Source: Strigops habroptila (Eukaryota > Chordata > Aves > Psittaciformes > Psittacidae). From it: DNA of 64,000 nucleotides. The translations under genes were made by a program, and so were the position numbers. Every line of letters begins with the position of its first letter. Position 1 is the stretch's first letter. The notes beneath the pieces are model-generated. The model had not been told where the DNA came from. It worked only from the letters and a program-made list of their open reading frames with translations, and searched no databases. The DNA lies in NCBI RefSeq assembly GCF_004027225.2, contig NC_046358.1, positions 65,801,028-65,865,027 of the forward strand. The letters run 5' to 3'. This document shows, piece by piece, positions 24,366 through 35,259 of this stretch.

Positions 24366-24512
24366 GTAATTCCAAATCTTGACATCTTATAATCTCTATT
24401 GTCATAGAATCATAGAGTGGTTTTAGTTGGAAGGGACCTTAAAGATCATCTAGTTCCAAGCCGCTGCCATGTAATTCCAAATCTTGACATAGCATCTGAT
24501 AAACTCTGTTGT
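24366..24512 (-). mobile_element. 68-bp CR1 tail flanked by long imperfect direct repeats
   Basis: The CR1 3' end lies at 24403-24470 (plus strand CATAGAATCATAGAGTGG onwards). It is flanked by GTAATTCCAAATCTTGACAT at 24366-24385 and again at 24471-24490. The match continues through 24402 and 24512 with three mismatches and a 5-bp insertion (AGCAT) in the right copy, so the flanks look like a 37-42-bp target-site duplication abutting both ends. Confidence 0.85.
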
Positions 24513-25609
24513 TGATTTCAGTGTTTTATTTTACACTTAAATGCTTTGACTCTGACCTTCACATCTCAATTCATTGCTCTGCCAGCTTAGGCTAATGAAG
24601 TTAAAAGTGTGAACCAAACTGTGGTGAATTCTTGCACCTCAGCTTTTATATCAGTCGGCCTCCTCTTGGTGTGGGCTGATCTCTGTTTACAAGGTTATTT
24701 CTAGCTCTTTGTTCTGAGGTTTCTGAAGTGTAGGTCTAAGGAATTATGGAGAGTATTATCATCAACTTCTTATTTACTTGTGGGAAGTACCAAGTAAATA
24801 AAGCAGGCTGTTAGATTAAAAAAAAACCAAACAAAACCCCAAACAAACCTTCAATATGAGTTGGATCAAAAGAGATAAAGTCTCTGGTAAAAAACTCTTG
24901 GGAAAATTGCAGTTTTCCCAGCCAGCAATCTGCAAATTGCACAAAGTCATAATAGGGAAATGAAGCAGGTCACATATCTCAGGAATATTGTGGGCAGATG
25001 CTCCTGTTTCCAGCTGGCTTACAGTTTTGAGATTTCTTCTGGGACTATAGAAGACGGAATCAGAGTTTAAAGAATGAACCTCCCATCTGGAATGCAATAG
25101 AGCAAGTAGGAGCTGAACTCCATTTCTCATCCTTGGGATCACAGGACAAGATACTTTCTTAACAGTTTTGTGAAACCTCATGCGGGTTTTGTTAAGACTC
25201 ATGTGGGTCTTAAATCTCCTGTCTACAGAAAATGTCTGCCCCTTCTTGATTCTCTGCTACAGTAATGTAAGAGAGGAAGAAATGGATAAAGCGGCAAAGA
25301 AGTAGCCATTCATATGATTTGATCCACAGAATTATAAACCGTTACAAACATAATTGCCAAATAATTTTCTGTGAACACAATGGAGAAAAAATATTGTTCA
25401 TTTGGATGGTTGATGAGGAGTTCTTTAGAAACAGAACTCTGAGTCTTTTTTAAATGCACAGGTTACTCACCCAAGGTGCAGAAATGCCAGGGTATGAAGT
25501 AGGGAGCCACTTGCCCAGAAGGGTAGGAAATACCATGCATGTGCACACCCTCAATGCAGAAAGCTCAACAATTTTTCTCTTTGAAACAGGAACCAGTCAC
25601 AATCCTAGA
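24513..25609. other. Intergenic; nothing recognised
   Basis: Unique sequence with an A-rich stretch near 24815-24850. A 128-codon minus-strand frame at 24816-25202 looks like chance: no family resemblance, and it starts in low-complexity sequence. Confidence 0.35.
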
Positions 25610-25850
25610 CTCATAGAATCACAGAACAGTTTGGGTTGGAAGGGACCTTCAGAGGTCATCTAGATCAATCCTCCATGCAATGAGCAGGGACATCTTCAAC
25701 TAGATCAGGTTGCTCAGAAAGCCATATCCAGCCTGGCCTTGAATGTCTCCAGGAATGGGACATCCATCACCTCTCTGGGCAACCTGTGCCAGTGTTTTAC
25801 CACCCTCACTGTAAAGAATTTCGTCTTCACATCCAGCCCGAATATTAGAA
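25610..25850 (-). mobile_element. CR1 LINE 3' fragment
   Basis: The plus strand begins TCATAGAATCACAGAACAG and continues with GGTTGGAAGGGACCTTCAGA and CCATGCAATGAGCAGGGACA. This subgroup, with the CATTGCATGGGGGATTGGA block on its coding strand, matches the copy at 32640-32902. Confidence 0.9.
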
Positions 25851-28677
25851 AGTGTCTACTGAGAACTGTTTGTGTAAGCAATCACAGGTTATTTAATGAA
25901 TAAAAGTAATCAACTCTTTGCAGGCAATTTACAAAGTCCCATTTGTCACTGTCATGGCACATTCAACTATCCTGAGCAAAGATGTGAGACTTCTTAAGCT
26001 CCAGAAAGCAAAGTAACCAAATTACAAAATACCAAATGCAGTTGTGAAGGTTTTATCAGCTCATGTTTCCCCTTGAGATTTGAGCACTGGCCTTTTTCCA
26101 ACATTTCCAGTTTATGTCCACAGATTTTGCCCACTGTACCCCTTGACAGCTTCACTGGGTCTGCCTTTTCCCACTTGCTGCTGCTGTATAATCCTACTCA
26201 ATCCCCCATATGAACAGCAGGGCTGTGAGGGATTCTAGGGACATGAGCAACTCCTGGTAGAAGAAAATTAACTGCCAGCACGCTCTTTATTTGACTGACA
26301 TTACAATCCTGTACTGGCTGGTTCACTAAAGGGATGTTGCAAGATAGTGATTATAGGGAGAGTTCAGCTGGTTTCCCTTTGAAATACATAAAGGTGGTGT
26401 TCAAGTAATGGTTTTGAATGTTAGTCCTTTTGATGTCTGCAGGCTTTACACTTGCACATCTGGAAGCCTGCACACCTTGCTATAAACCGGCATCACAGCT
26501 ATGTTTCACAGCTGGCTTTACAAAAGATCAGCAGGACGCACATCACTTACAAATGCCACTCTTTTCCTTTAGTTCGCTTGAAATTGTATGTTGTTAACTA
26601 GTTACTTGCTTTGGTGACTGTTTTATTCATTTTCTTTCTACTCACCTTCAAAGAATAAGCAATCTGGCCCCACAGGCTTTGCCATGTTGCCATAGGAATA
26701 GCTGGGGCCAGGGACCGGCATTTGTTCTTGGAAGCTGATTCAAGACCTGCTGCTGTGTGTGTGAAAGCTTTACTATGGTGCCAAGTGCCCCCAGCCCACC
26801 ACAAAAGAGCTGAGGACATCCTGTCAATCAAAGAAGATGTGGTGGGGTCAGTCTGGACATAAGTCTTACGAATTTCAGTCTCTCTAGCTTCATATTTAGT
26901 TGCCTTTTACTCCCAGATTCAACATCAGTCTGTTTAAGGAATGACAATATTCCATTACCATTCAAAAGCTGCTTTATGAAAGCAAAGTCCATGGAAATCT
27001 TCTCAGTGTCACAGCTCAAAAGCATGTTCTTACCCAGAAATAACAGTAACCATCACTACTTTTTAAAAGACTTTGCCAAAAAATGCCACTGCATTTGAGA
27101 TACTGTTTGATTTAGAGAATTGACAATGACTTCCCAGGTAAGTGCTGTACTGGGCATGCTGCCCGGTGCCTGATTAATGATTAAGCAGGTCTGGAGCTTT
27201 AAAATTGCTCCGTTAATAGTAAGAGGTTGCTAATTAGGACATAAGACCAAGACTTTCTAAGTTCATAGTTTCTCTGCTTTCCAATTGGGTCTCATGTTGA
27301 GCTATATGAGTTAGGGGTTGGATAAATCCAGAACCATGATGTTTAACATCCTTCAGTTATTTTGTTAACTGGAAGAGTGTGTCTGGGCAGATTTGCAAGG
27401 ACATAAGCAAATGTCCTCATGGCTGGAATGAGTCAGATTGAAGACGAATTTAGTCTAAGATCCTGCCAGTTTGTAGTGGTTGGCTACAGATATCCACAGA
27501 ACAGCAAGATAAAAAGGACCGTATAGAGTCATTCTTCCACCTCTGGCAGTAATTCATTAAAGAGATTTTATGAAAGGAAGGTTACAATCTGGATCATTGT
27601 GCTTAACACCTTGTAATGGCAGTAACATTTGATTCGCTGACTGTATTTTCAGGGAATAGGAGCTCCAAGACTCTTACCCCATGGCAACCAGGGCAAGGAG
27701 ACTTGTCCAAACCCGCACAATTGAGGTGGGACTTTCTTTGGTAAAATCTTTATGGTATCCTGCCCACTTTTTTGTCTTTATCTTTTTGACTGCTAATAAT
27801 TTTTCATTACGATTTCAAAAAGGTTCCCAGTGCTAATCATTTCCTGATTTCTAGTTTTATTGGTCTTCACTTAAGGCTTTTTGAAAGCAGGCATCATGTT
27901 TGTTATCTTTCCTTCCTCTGAGACTAAGGCTGGTGCAAGCAGTAACCCTAGTTAGCAGTTCAATGAGTCCATATCTGAGCTCATTGAAACTCTAACACCC
28001 TTTGGTCAAGAGCACTGTGGTTCATTATCCTGTTGTATTTGCCCCAGGAGAGAAATAGAAAGAAAATACAAGGGATGGACACTTACACAATTAAAACAGT
28101 ATTCATAAAGAACTTTTAGACCAAACTGGGAAAATGGGTAGCAGCAATTCATCAGCTAATTTCTCTGTGGTACTCAGTTTGTTCTAAACCCTCCATCTAA
28201 ATAATGATTTTACTACATCATTGCCCACCCGTTGCATTTTTAATTTCAAAGAAACACAGAAAGGAAGGAATTTAAGGAAGGAATTTCCCATGTTATTCTC
28301 TAATTTCTAAAAAAGAGAAGAATAAGAAAGCGCTGTCTCTTCAACAAGACAGATTTTCAACCAGCCAGTTCCTATCCAAGTCCATCAGTCCTCCCTCCCC
28401 TTCTCCTCGCCAGGAACACATTCCTGCAAAGCTTTAGTTGAAATGGCTTTGTTATTTTCAGCGTGCTCTGCCAGATTGCAACCCATGCCATGACACAGCA
28501 TTCCTCCTGCTTTGTTTGGGCTGCTACAATTTGGAGCTGACATTTAGCAAAATTGCATTAATGCCTCCCTAAGACAAGAGTCCTTGTTGAATGCAGTTAG
28601 CTGAAGTTGCAAGTTTGAGGCACAGGCATGAGTAGAGCATGCAGCCATGAATCTCCAAAGGGAGTCCCCCCTTCCTT
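25851..28677. other. Intergenic, FGF19-FGF4 interval
   Basis: No gene or repeat is recognised. A homeodomain-type motif cluster at 27165-27245 is listed separately. Confidence 0.4.
27165..27245. promoter_or_regulatory. Candidate homeodomain-site cluster
   Basis: Within 80 bp the sequence has CTGATTAATGATTAAGCAGG, CCGTTAATAG and GCTAATTAGGAC, a run of TAAT-core sites of the type found in conserved developmental enhancers. Motif evidence only. Confidence 0.22.
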
Positions 28678-29190
28678 AGAATCATAAAATCATAGAACCA
28701 ACTGGGTTGGAAAAGACCTTTAAGATCACCAAGTCCAACCATTCCCCAGCACTGCCAAGGCCACCACTAAACCATGGCACTGAGGGCTTCTCTACACGGT
28801 TTGTGAACACTTCCACGGATGGTGACTCCACCACTGCCCTGGGCAGCCTGTTCCAATACCTGAACACCCTTTTGGGGAAGAAATTGTTCCTAATCTCCAG
28901 TCTATACCTCTCCTGGCACAGATTGAGGCTGTTTCCTCTTGTCGTGTTACTTGGGAGCAGAGACCAGCCACCTCCTGGCTCCATCCTCCTTTCAGGTAGT
29001 TGCAGAGAGCGATAAGGACCCCCTGAGCCTTCTCTTCTCCAGACTAAAGCCCCCCAGGTCCCTCAGCCCATCCTCATCACACTTGTGCTCCAGGCCCTTC
29101 ACCAGCTCCGTTGCCCTTCTCTGGACCTGCTCCAGCACCTCAATGTCTCTCTTGTAGTGAGGGGTGCAGAACTGAACACAGCTGTGAAGC
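28678..29190 (-). mobile_element. CR1 LINE 3' fragment with ORF2 C-terminal remnant
   Basis: The plus strand starts AGAATCATAAAATCATAGAA and is collinear with the copy at 1350-1890, sharing the ORF2 C-terminal stretch (minus strand [18 protein letters not shown]) and the 3' UTR. 5'-truncated near 29190. Confidence 0.93.
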
Positions 29191-29790
29191 TTGCCTTGGG
29201 CTTGGGTTGCATCTCTGAGACAGGCAAATAGAGCAAGATCATTCCCCCTTGGAGAACAGGAACCACGACTTATTTTGGTATTTCAGGGGCAGGCATGTGG
29301 GGAAGACTTTTCCAAACCCTATAAAGACACTCCTTTTGTATCCATGAGAAGCTGAGCACAGATTTTTTGGACTGAAAGGGATATACGTATCTGGGGGGAT
29401 GTGCTGAGTATATTTCCCTTCCAGCATCTGATTTAGGACTTGACTTCACTGAAGTCAATATAAGCTTTCCTACTCACTTCAGTAGACCTGAATAAGGGAT
29501 GCAGTATAAAGTACACTGCAACTTATAATGTATAGAACTGTATGTTTGCTACTTATTCAGTGCTGATATATCTTTACATCAGCAACAAATGCTTTTTTAG
29601 AGCAATCACAGTATAAGTTTTCCACAACAAACATTTTACTCTGCCAAAGGAGGCAGCTTTTGCTAATAGAGGCTTATAGGTGTTAGCTGGATAAGTGAAC
29701 TAAATAGTAACTGTTTGCTTTCTACTTAGCCAATGTCTGTAAGTAGCCTTCTAAGTAGCCAGAAACAAATCATGTGTGAAACTCAGCATC

Positions 29791-29822
29791 CCTCTCCCTC
29801 TCCCTCTCTCTCTTTCTCTCCT
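29791..29822. repeat. Pyrimidine microsatellite (CCCTCT/CT)n
   Basis: About 30 bp of CCCTCTCCCTCTCCCTCT followed by CTCTCTTTCTCTC. Confidence 0.85.
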
Positions 29823-29855
29823 GTAATTGGTATTTGCTTATGCAGCCCAAGTCCT

Positions 29856-29900
29856 TAATTTAATTAGCATGAATATGCTTATTTTACAAATTATAATCTT
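29856..29900. promoter_or_regulatory. Candidate POU/homeodomain composite element
   Basis: CTTAATTTAATTAGCATG runs into AATATGCTTATTTTA. AGCAT at 29866-29870 and ATGCT at 29875-29879 form an inverted repeat with a 4-bp spacer next to TTTAATTAG, and a further TCATTAGC follows near 29907. This resembles POU dimer or POU-homeodomain sites. Motif evidence only. Confidence 0.25.
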
Positions 29901-32639
29901 GTAATCTCATTAGCAGAGTAAAAAAAGGAACATTTCTACCACAAGCTATTATTTGTTGCACATCATTTTCTTACCAACATCGTTGTGTCTCTCTATTTTT
30001 TAAAAGCTATATTAGACTTTCCGCTTATTTCTATGAACTTAGAAGTAGATTTTATTTACAGAAAGTAGATGGGAAAGCCACAAAAATATCCTGAAGCTCT
30101 GTGTTCTTAAGCAGACTTCTAGAGTAGCTTGATTTTTGAAGTGCTTGTGACAAATATAAGAAGAATTAGCATTGACTTTAGGGGAATAATTGAGTGGATT
30201 CTCCCCTAGTGTCACTATTTTGAAATATACACTGCAGTAAAATTTCAGAATTACCCACAACAGGTGAAAAATGACAAGATGTTGATAGCTAGCAGAGGTA
30301 TTTTTAAGTATGTGTATATACGTTTATGGTTATAGACACACTCATAGAGCTGTGGCTGTTATATTTTTTGTGATCCTTCAGGGCAGTGTATAAAGAACCT
30401 GCACTGGTTCTGCCTCAATAGGGATTGATGATTGTCAGTTCATGCCCTCTTGCCTTTTATCAGGAATATAGCCTTTAGTGCATTCCCACCACCAACATAA
30501 AGAAATATTTGTATTAATGGTTACGTGCAAAAGCAGTTCTGCTGATGCAGCATCTTGTCCAGGTGAAGGCCCAAATGTGTCCCTGGAAATCAGCAGATAT
30601 CTGTAAAGCTAGTGGAGCTTTCCACAGAATCAAGAGGACAGCATGTTTGGTGCTCCTATGCGTAGAATCACAACAAATTGGCAAAGAAAGAGATGCATAT
30701 TTGCTTCCCTGATTTTCTTAATTAACTTTTGGAAAGTACAAAAAATGAACATGTGCAAATTTATACTGCATCATCTTCCAAAAATCTATTGGGAAGAAAT
30801 TCAGATTTATGTTACTGGAGAAGTGAATATGATGATTTTCGATCTGTATCTATGGTATCCACTTGAACACATGCAACTTTTTATTAGATGCATACAGATT
30901 CCTTGTTTCTGCATCCATTCACCTTTCTGTAAAAGTCACAAGGTGATTACAGCAGAATATTTTAATAACTGTTCATCTCTAATTCAGTGTCACTCAATGA
31001 CTGCACTGGTAGCCTCATTTCTTTCCTGTGATCATTATGCAGACCAGCAAGAATATTTGTTTAAACACTGAGCTTTAAACTAATAATGTTGAATACACTT
31101 CCAAACATATGTATTCCCTCATTCTGCGAGGTCACTAATTTGCACTCACCTGACTTGGGGGCAGAAAGTGTCAGGGAAACCTTTTTCTGCCAGTTAAAAC
31201 CTGGAGAGGTATTTGTTGATTTTCCAGCTTTTATTCACAAAACGTTTTAACTAATCTATTTTTCTGTGCTTCGCTTTGCTGGGTACCTGCGACTACCAGT
31301 AAGCTGAGGCTTAAAGGGTCCAAATAAGTCCCGATGATTTGCTCTAATTGTTTTACTAAGGCCACACAAATATGCATAGGAGGACTTTCTTTAGAAAGAT
31401 GGTAGTTACAGCCAGGTTTCTAATGTGAACATTGCCATTGTGATATTGATTTGATAATAAAACACGTAAAAATCCCAGACAAATGAAATGTCTCCATTTT
31501 TAACCTCAGGAAGTATTTTGTTAGACTTTTGACACATTAACATTAGGTTTGTAGTTACTCATTTAGTCCATATTTTGGACTTAGATATATTCCAAAGTTT
31601 TGATATTTACTGAGCAAACTCTAGCCTTGTACAGCCTGAGGAACAATCATATGAACTACCTCACCCCATAGAATGAAGTCACATTTCTGAATTTACTAAA
31701 CATTAATCCAAAACATTAACTTCAGGAGTTATTTGCCAAGGCATGAAATAAAATGGTGGTTTATGGCTAGAATACCCATTCTAAAATTTACATTTTGCAT
31801 CTATGTCTCTCTATATATTTAAATGAGAAATATAAATAACAAGAATTAACTGAAAACAAGTGACTCTTGGATGTGACTACTGTTACTAGAATAAGAATTT
31901 GTGGAAGACCCTGTATTTCTGAACTCTGAGGTCAAAGGCCTTCAGTTTATCTTACCATGTCATTTCTTAAGTTTCCATTTGCAGATCTGACTTCAGGCGT
32001 GTTTCTGCATTCAAATAATTTAAAATACAGTCACTGTTCAACACAAAGGTATGTGTAGATATGGCCATCTACAGAGATATCTTTCTGCCCAAAATACACT
32101 TTGATTATTCCATCAAGGCATACCTTCTTTGTATGGCATAAGACTATTATAGTTATATTTATAACTTACATAGTTCTATAAATACATAAGTGCTTTTTCC
32201 TGACCATCATAAGCAGGCTAAAAAACTGCCTGCTGAAATGCCTACACTATGATTGCCAAAACAGATACTATCCAGTGAATCATACCTGATAAGATATCAG
32301 GGAGCACAAAGGACCTGGGTTTTATGCTTTTGTGGCTGGCAAACAGACACCTGATAGTGTAATTCTGCTTCTATTATGGTTGGTGGCTAATACACCTTGC
32401 TCTTCAGACAAGCACCTGTGTTGAACTCTTCACTGCTGTAGCTAGGCCATTGCTCGTGGAAGCTGGCTTGATACCTCTGCAACCATCAGATGTTGCGGGA
32501 GAAGCTACAAAGGACTGAGGGAAATGAAATACGTGAGTCAAAGTAAAGCACAGGCAAGCGAGAAGCTCTGTGCTAACCTGAAGAGGAACTTGAAATTAAC
32601 ACAGAAGATAAAAAGAAAGGGCAGATACTGACCAGAGCA

Positions 32640-32902
32640 ATAAGAAAGAATTTTAAACTAAAAGAGGGTAGATGCAGACTAGATATGAGGAAGCACGTTT
32701 TTTGTGATGAGGGTGGTGAAACTCTAGAGGAGGTTGCCCAGAGATGTGGTAGATGCCCCGTCCCTAGAAACATTCAAGGTGAGGTTGGATGGGGCTCTGA
32801 GCAACCTACTCTAGTTGAAGATGTGCCTGCTCATTGCATGGGGGATTGGACAAGATGACCTCTAAAGGTCCCTTCCAACCCAAACCATTCTATGATTCTG
32901 TG
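32640..32902 (+). mobile_element. CR1 LINE 3' fragment
   Basis: The plus strand shows GCAGACTAGATATGAGGAAG, GAGGAGGTTGCCCAGAGATG, TGCTCATTGCATGGGGGATT and the end CATTCTATGATTCTGTG. Confidence 0.9.
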
Positions 32903-33159
32903 AAAATAAACTCACCCTGACAAGAGTGTAGCAGATAGTCCATGCATGTTAACATCTACAGGAAGGAATCTGAGTCACAAGGTTGGATATGAGTACAAGT
33001 TGCTCCCATGTTGGCAGAGCTTGCATCACCACTGTTCTGACTACACCAGCCACAGCGTGCGGGTCCAGGTACATGCTTAGTTAAAGATTGAGTGTCTTTG
33101 GCTTTAATGTGGTTCATAAGGTCTCCAGAATAAAATCCAACAAAAGATCTCAAGGGAAG

Positions 33160-33304
33160 TGTTCAAGGCCCTGGAAGTGATCCAGGTTTGGATGGGGCTT
33201 GGAGCAACCTGGTCTAGTGGAAGGTGTCCCTGCCCATGGCAGGGGGTTGGAAGTGGATGAGATTTAAGGTCTCTTCCAACCCAAACCGTTCTATGATTCT
33301 ATGA
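33160..33304 (+). mobile_element. CR1 LINE 3' fragment
   Basis: The plus strand reads GTGTTCAAGGCCCTGGAAGT, CTGCCCATGGCAGGGGGTTG and ends CCGTTCTATGATTCTATG. It is about 250 bp from the previous CR1 and in the same orientation, but of a different subgroup. Confidence 0.9.
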
Positions 33305-35237
33305 AAGAGGAAGTGTAGAAAAGGTAGGAGAGAAAGGGGGGACAATTGGAGGTAATGCAACTAAGCAATGTAAGAAAAAATGAGTAGAAAATCAAAACAG
33401 GAGTATGAGGGAAAAAGGGACATGGTGAAAGAAGAAGAAAAGGTGTCAAAATGGGACAGCACAGAAGAAGGAACACTGCTGGATTGAATGGAGGTTGTTT
33501 CTAGGCAGAAGCAGCCTGCTGCGCGTGAGGAGGAAGCTGGGCACGGGCAGGGCTGCTGGGGAAAGGCAGTGTCAGACACCCAGCCCCTGCAAAGAAAGGT
33601 CAAAACCAAGGGAGAAAGCAACCAAGGTAATTATCCTTAGGGGTTGTGGAAAAGCTGTGCTAAATTGCAGGCAGACTTATGGCTGTTGGCAGGTTGGACC
33701 TGTCTAGCCGTGCGGGCACGGCCGCTCCTGGAGCAAGCACCGCAGGAGACCCGAGGTCATCGCACTGCAGTAATATCCTGGCTGCAAAGGTCGTGCCCGG
33801 GGAAATCATCCAGCTTATCTCAAACCTCGTTTGAAGGAAAGACACCGACAAAAAGACACTCTGGCTCCAGAGCAAGACCACACAGGTGAGATAGCAACCT
33901 AACTGCCTGGGTTAATGTGTAACTCCTCATGGATGAGCTCCTGCTAGCAGTAGCATCAGGGTTTCTTGGAATGGGATTCAGCATGGAAGATGAACGATGG
34001 GGAGCTGTAACCCAACCTTTCCCCACCAGGTAATATGGAGCCACTCTGCTAGTTAGAGTTAACTGGGAGGGTGAGGAGAGGGGTTCCAAGGCCTGGCATA
34101 GTGGTGGTCCTCACCGTGGATGGTGCACAGTGGAGGAGTCGAGGCTCTCGCTGGTGTTTCCTGGATGGGTACAGGGCTGGGAAAGGGGCTTGCAGATGGC
34201 AAATGGCTGTGGCGGGTTTCAGTATTGATGGTGGGCATGGGGAGGCACTGGAGCAGCCTTGACTTGGTGATGAAGGAGCACTTTGGAGGTGATCCATTCC
34301 ACCGCACAGTTCAGCCATGAGCTGCTGTCAACCAACCTGCAGCAATGTCTACCCCAGACAGAGAGCAGACACCCAGTTACCATCTGTTCAAGTGAAAGAG
34401 CTTATAAAAAAGGTTTGTCCAACAAAAGATCCAAATGTTCCTCATGGCTGAGCTCCAATGCTTGCTGAGCAGTCAGAAGTGCAAGGCTGGACATTTCTTC
34501 TAAACTTCTCTAACAAGATTCCCACAAGATTGGGGTCTCTCTCATCTCAAATGGATGCACATCCCATATGTGGTACTCCCTTTCTTCTCACAAGCACCCT
34601 TAAGCTCAATGACATTAAACAGCTGGATTGGCCCCAGCTAGCATTACAAACACTTTTCTTGCAGGCACTGGAAGCAAACAGATGTAGCTGTGGAGATAAT
34701 GAAAAAGTATGTAAATGGTAGCTCCCCAGAAACCCCAGAGTTTTGCCAAGTGGCTTTGACACTTGCCGAATACCTTTAAGCTGATAAAGATCTGATTTGT
34801 ACTTCAGAGGTAACCTGATTAGCAACCAATTTGAACCTGGAATATGGTAATTGGTACAATCATCACTAAGTCACTTTCTTTAACCTATATGAAGTAGTGT
34901 GAATGAACGATAGTGAAGGTCAACACAGCCTGGAGAGTCATAGAGAAAGAGTACTTCTGTATCTACCTACAATAAAATAGTATGATTAGTAATAAAATGT
35001 AATTGCATGTACACACACAGAATGACACTAGAAGGTACCCAAGGTCAATCCAGCACTCAGAATTTAAGAAAAATTGAATTAATCCTGCCCATGCAACTAA
35101 AATCTGGTCATGCAACACCTTTTTTCTCAGGTCTCCTGCCCCATTCAGAGCCCAGGATGGATGGTGTTCACTGAATGATCACCCATTCCTTGTTTTATTT
35201 TACTCATCCACAAGCTGTACAGCCTACTGATCCCCCC

Positions 35238-35259
35238 ATTAACATATTAATATGTTAAT
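35238..35259. repeat. Perfect 22-bp AT-rich palindrome
   Basis: ATTAACATATT followed by AATATGTTAAT, with a further TTAATGG / CCATTAA pair around it, so the hairpin may be extended imperfectly. Confidence 0.9.

Larger units (their letters stand above)
29191..32639. other. Intergenic, FGF19-FGF4 interval
   Basis: Unique AT-rich sequence with a CCCTCT/CT-rich microsatellite near 29791-29822 and a POU-type motif cluster at 29856-29900. The 142-codon plus-strand frame at 30643-31071 resembles no family I know. Confidence 0.4.

Noticed and set aside
30643-31071. 142-codon plus-strand frame
   Set aside because: AT-rich composition, no family resemblance and no promoter or poly(A) context.
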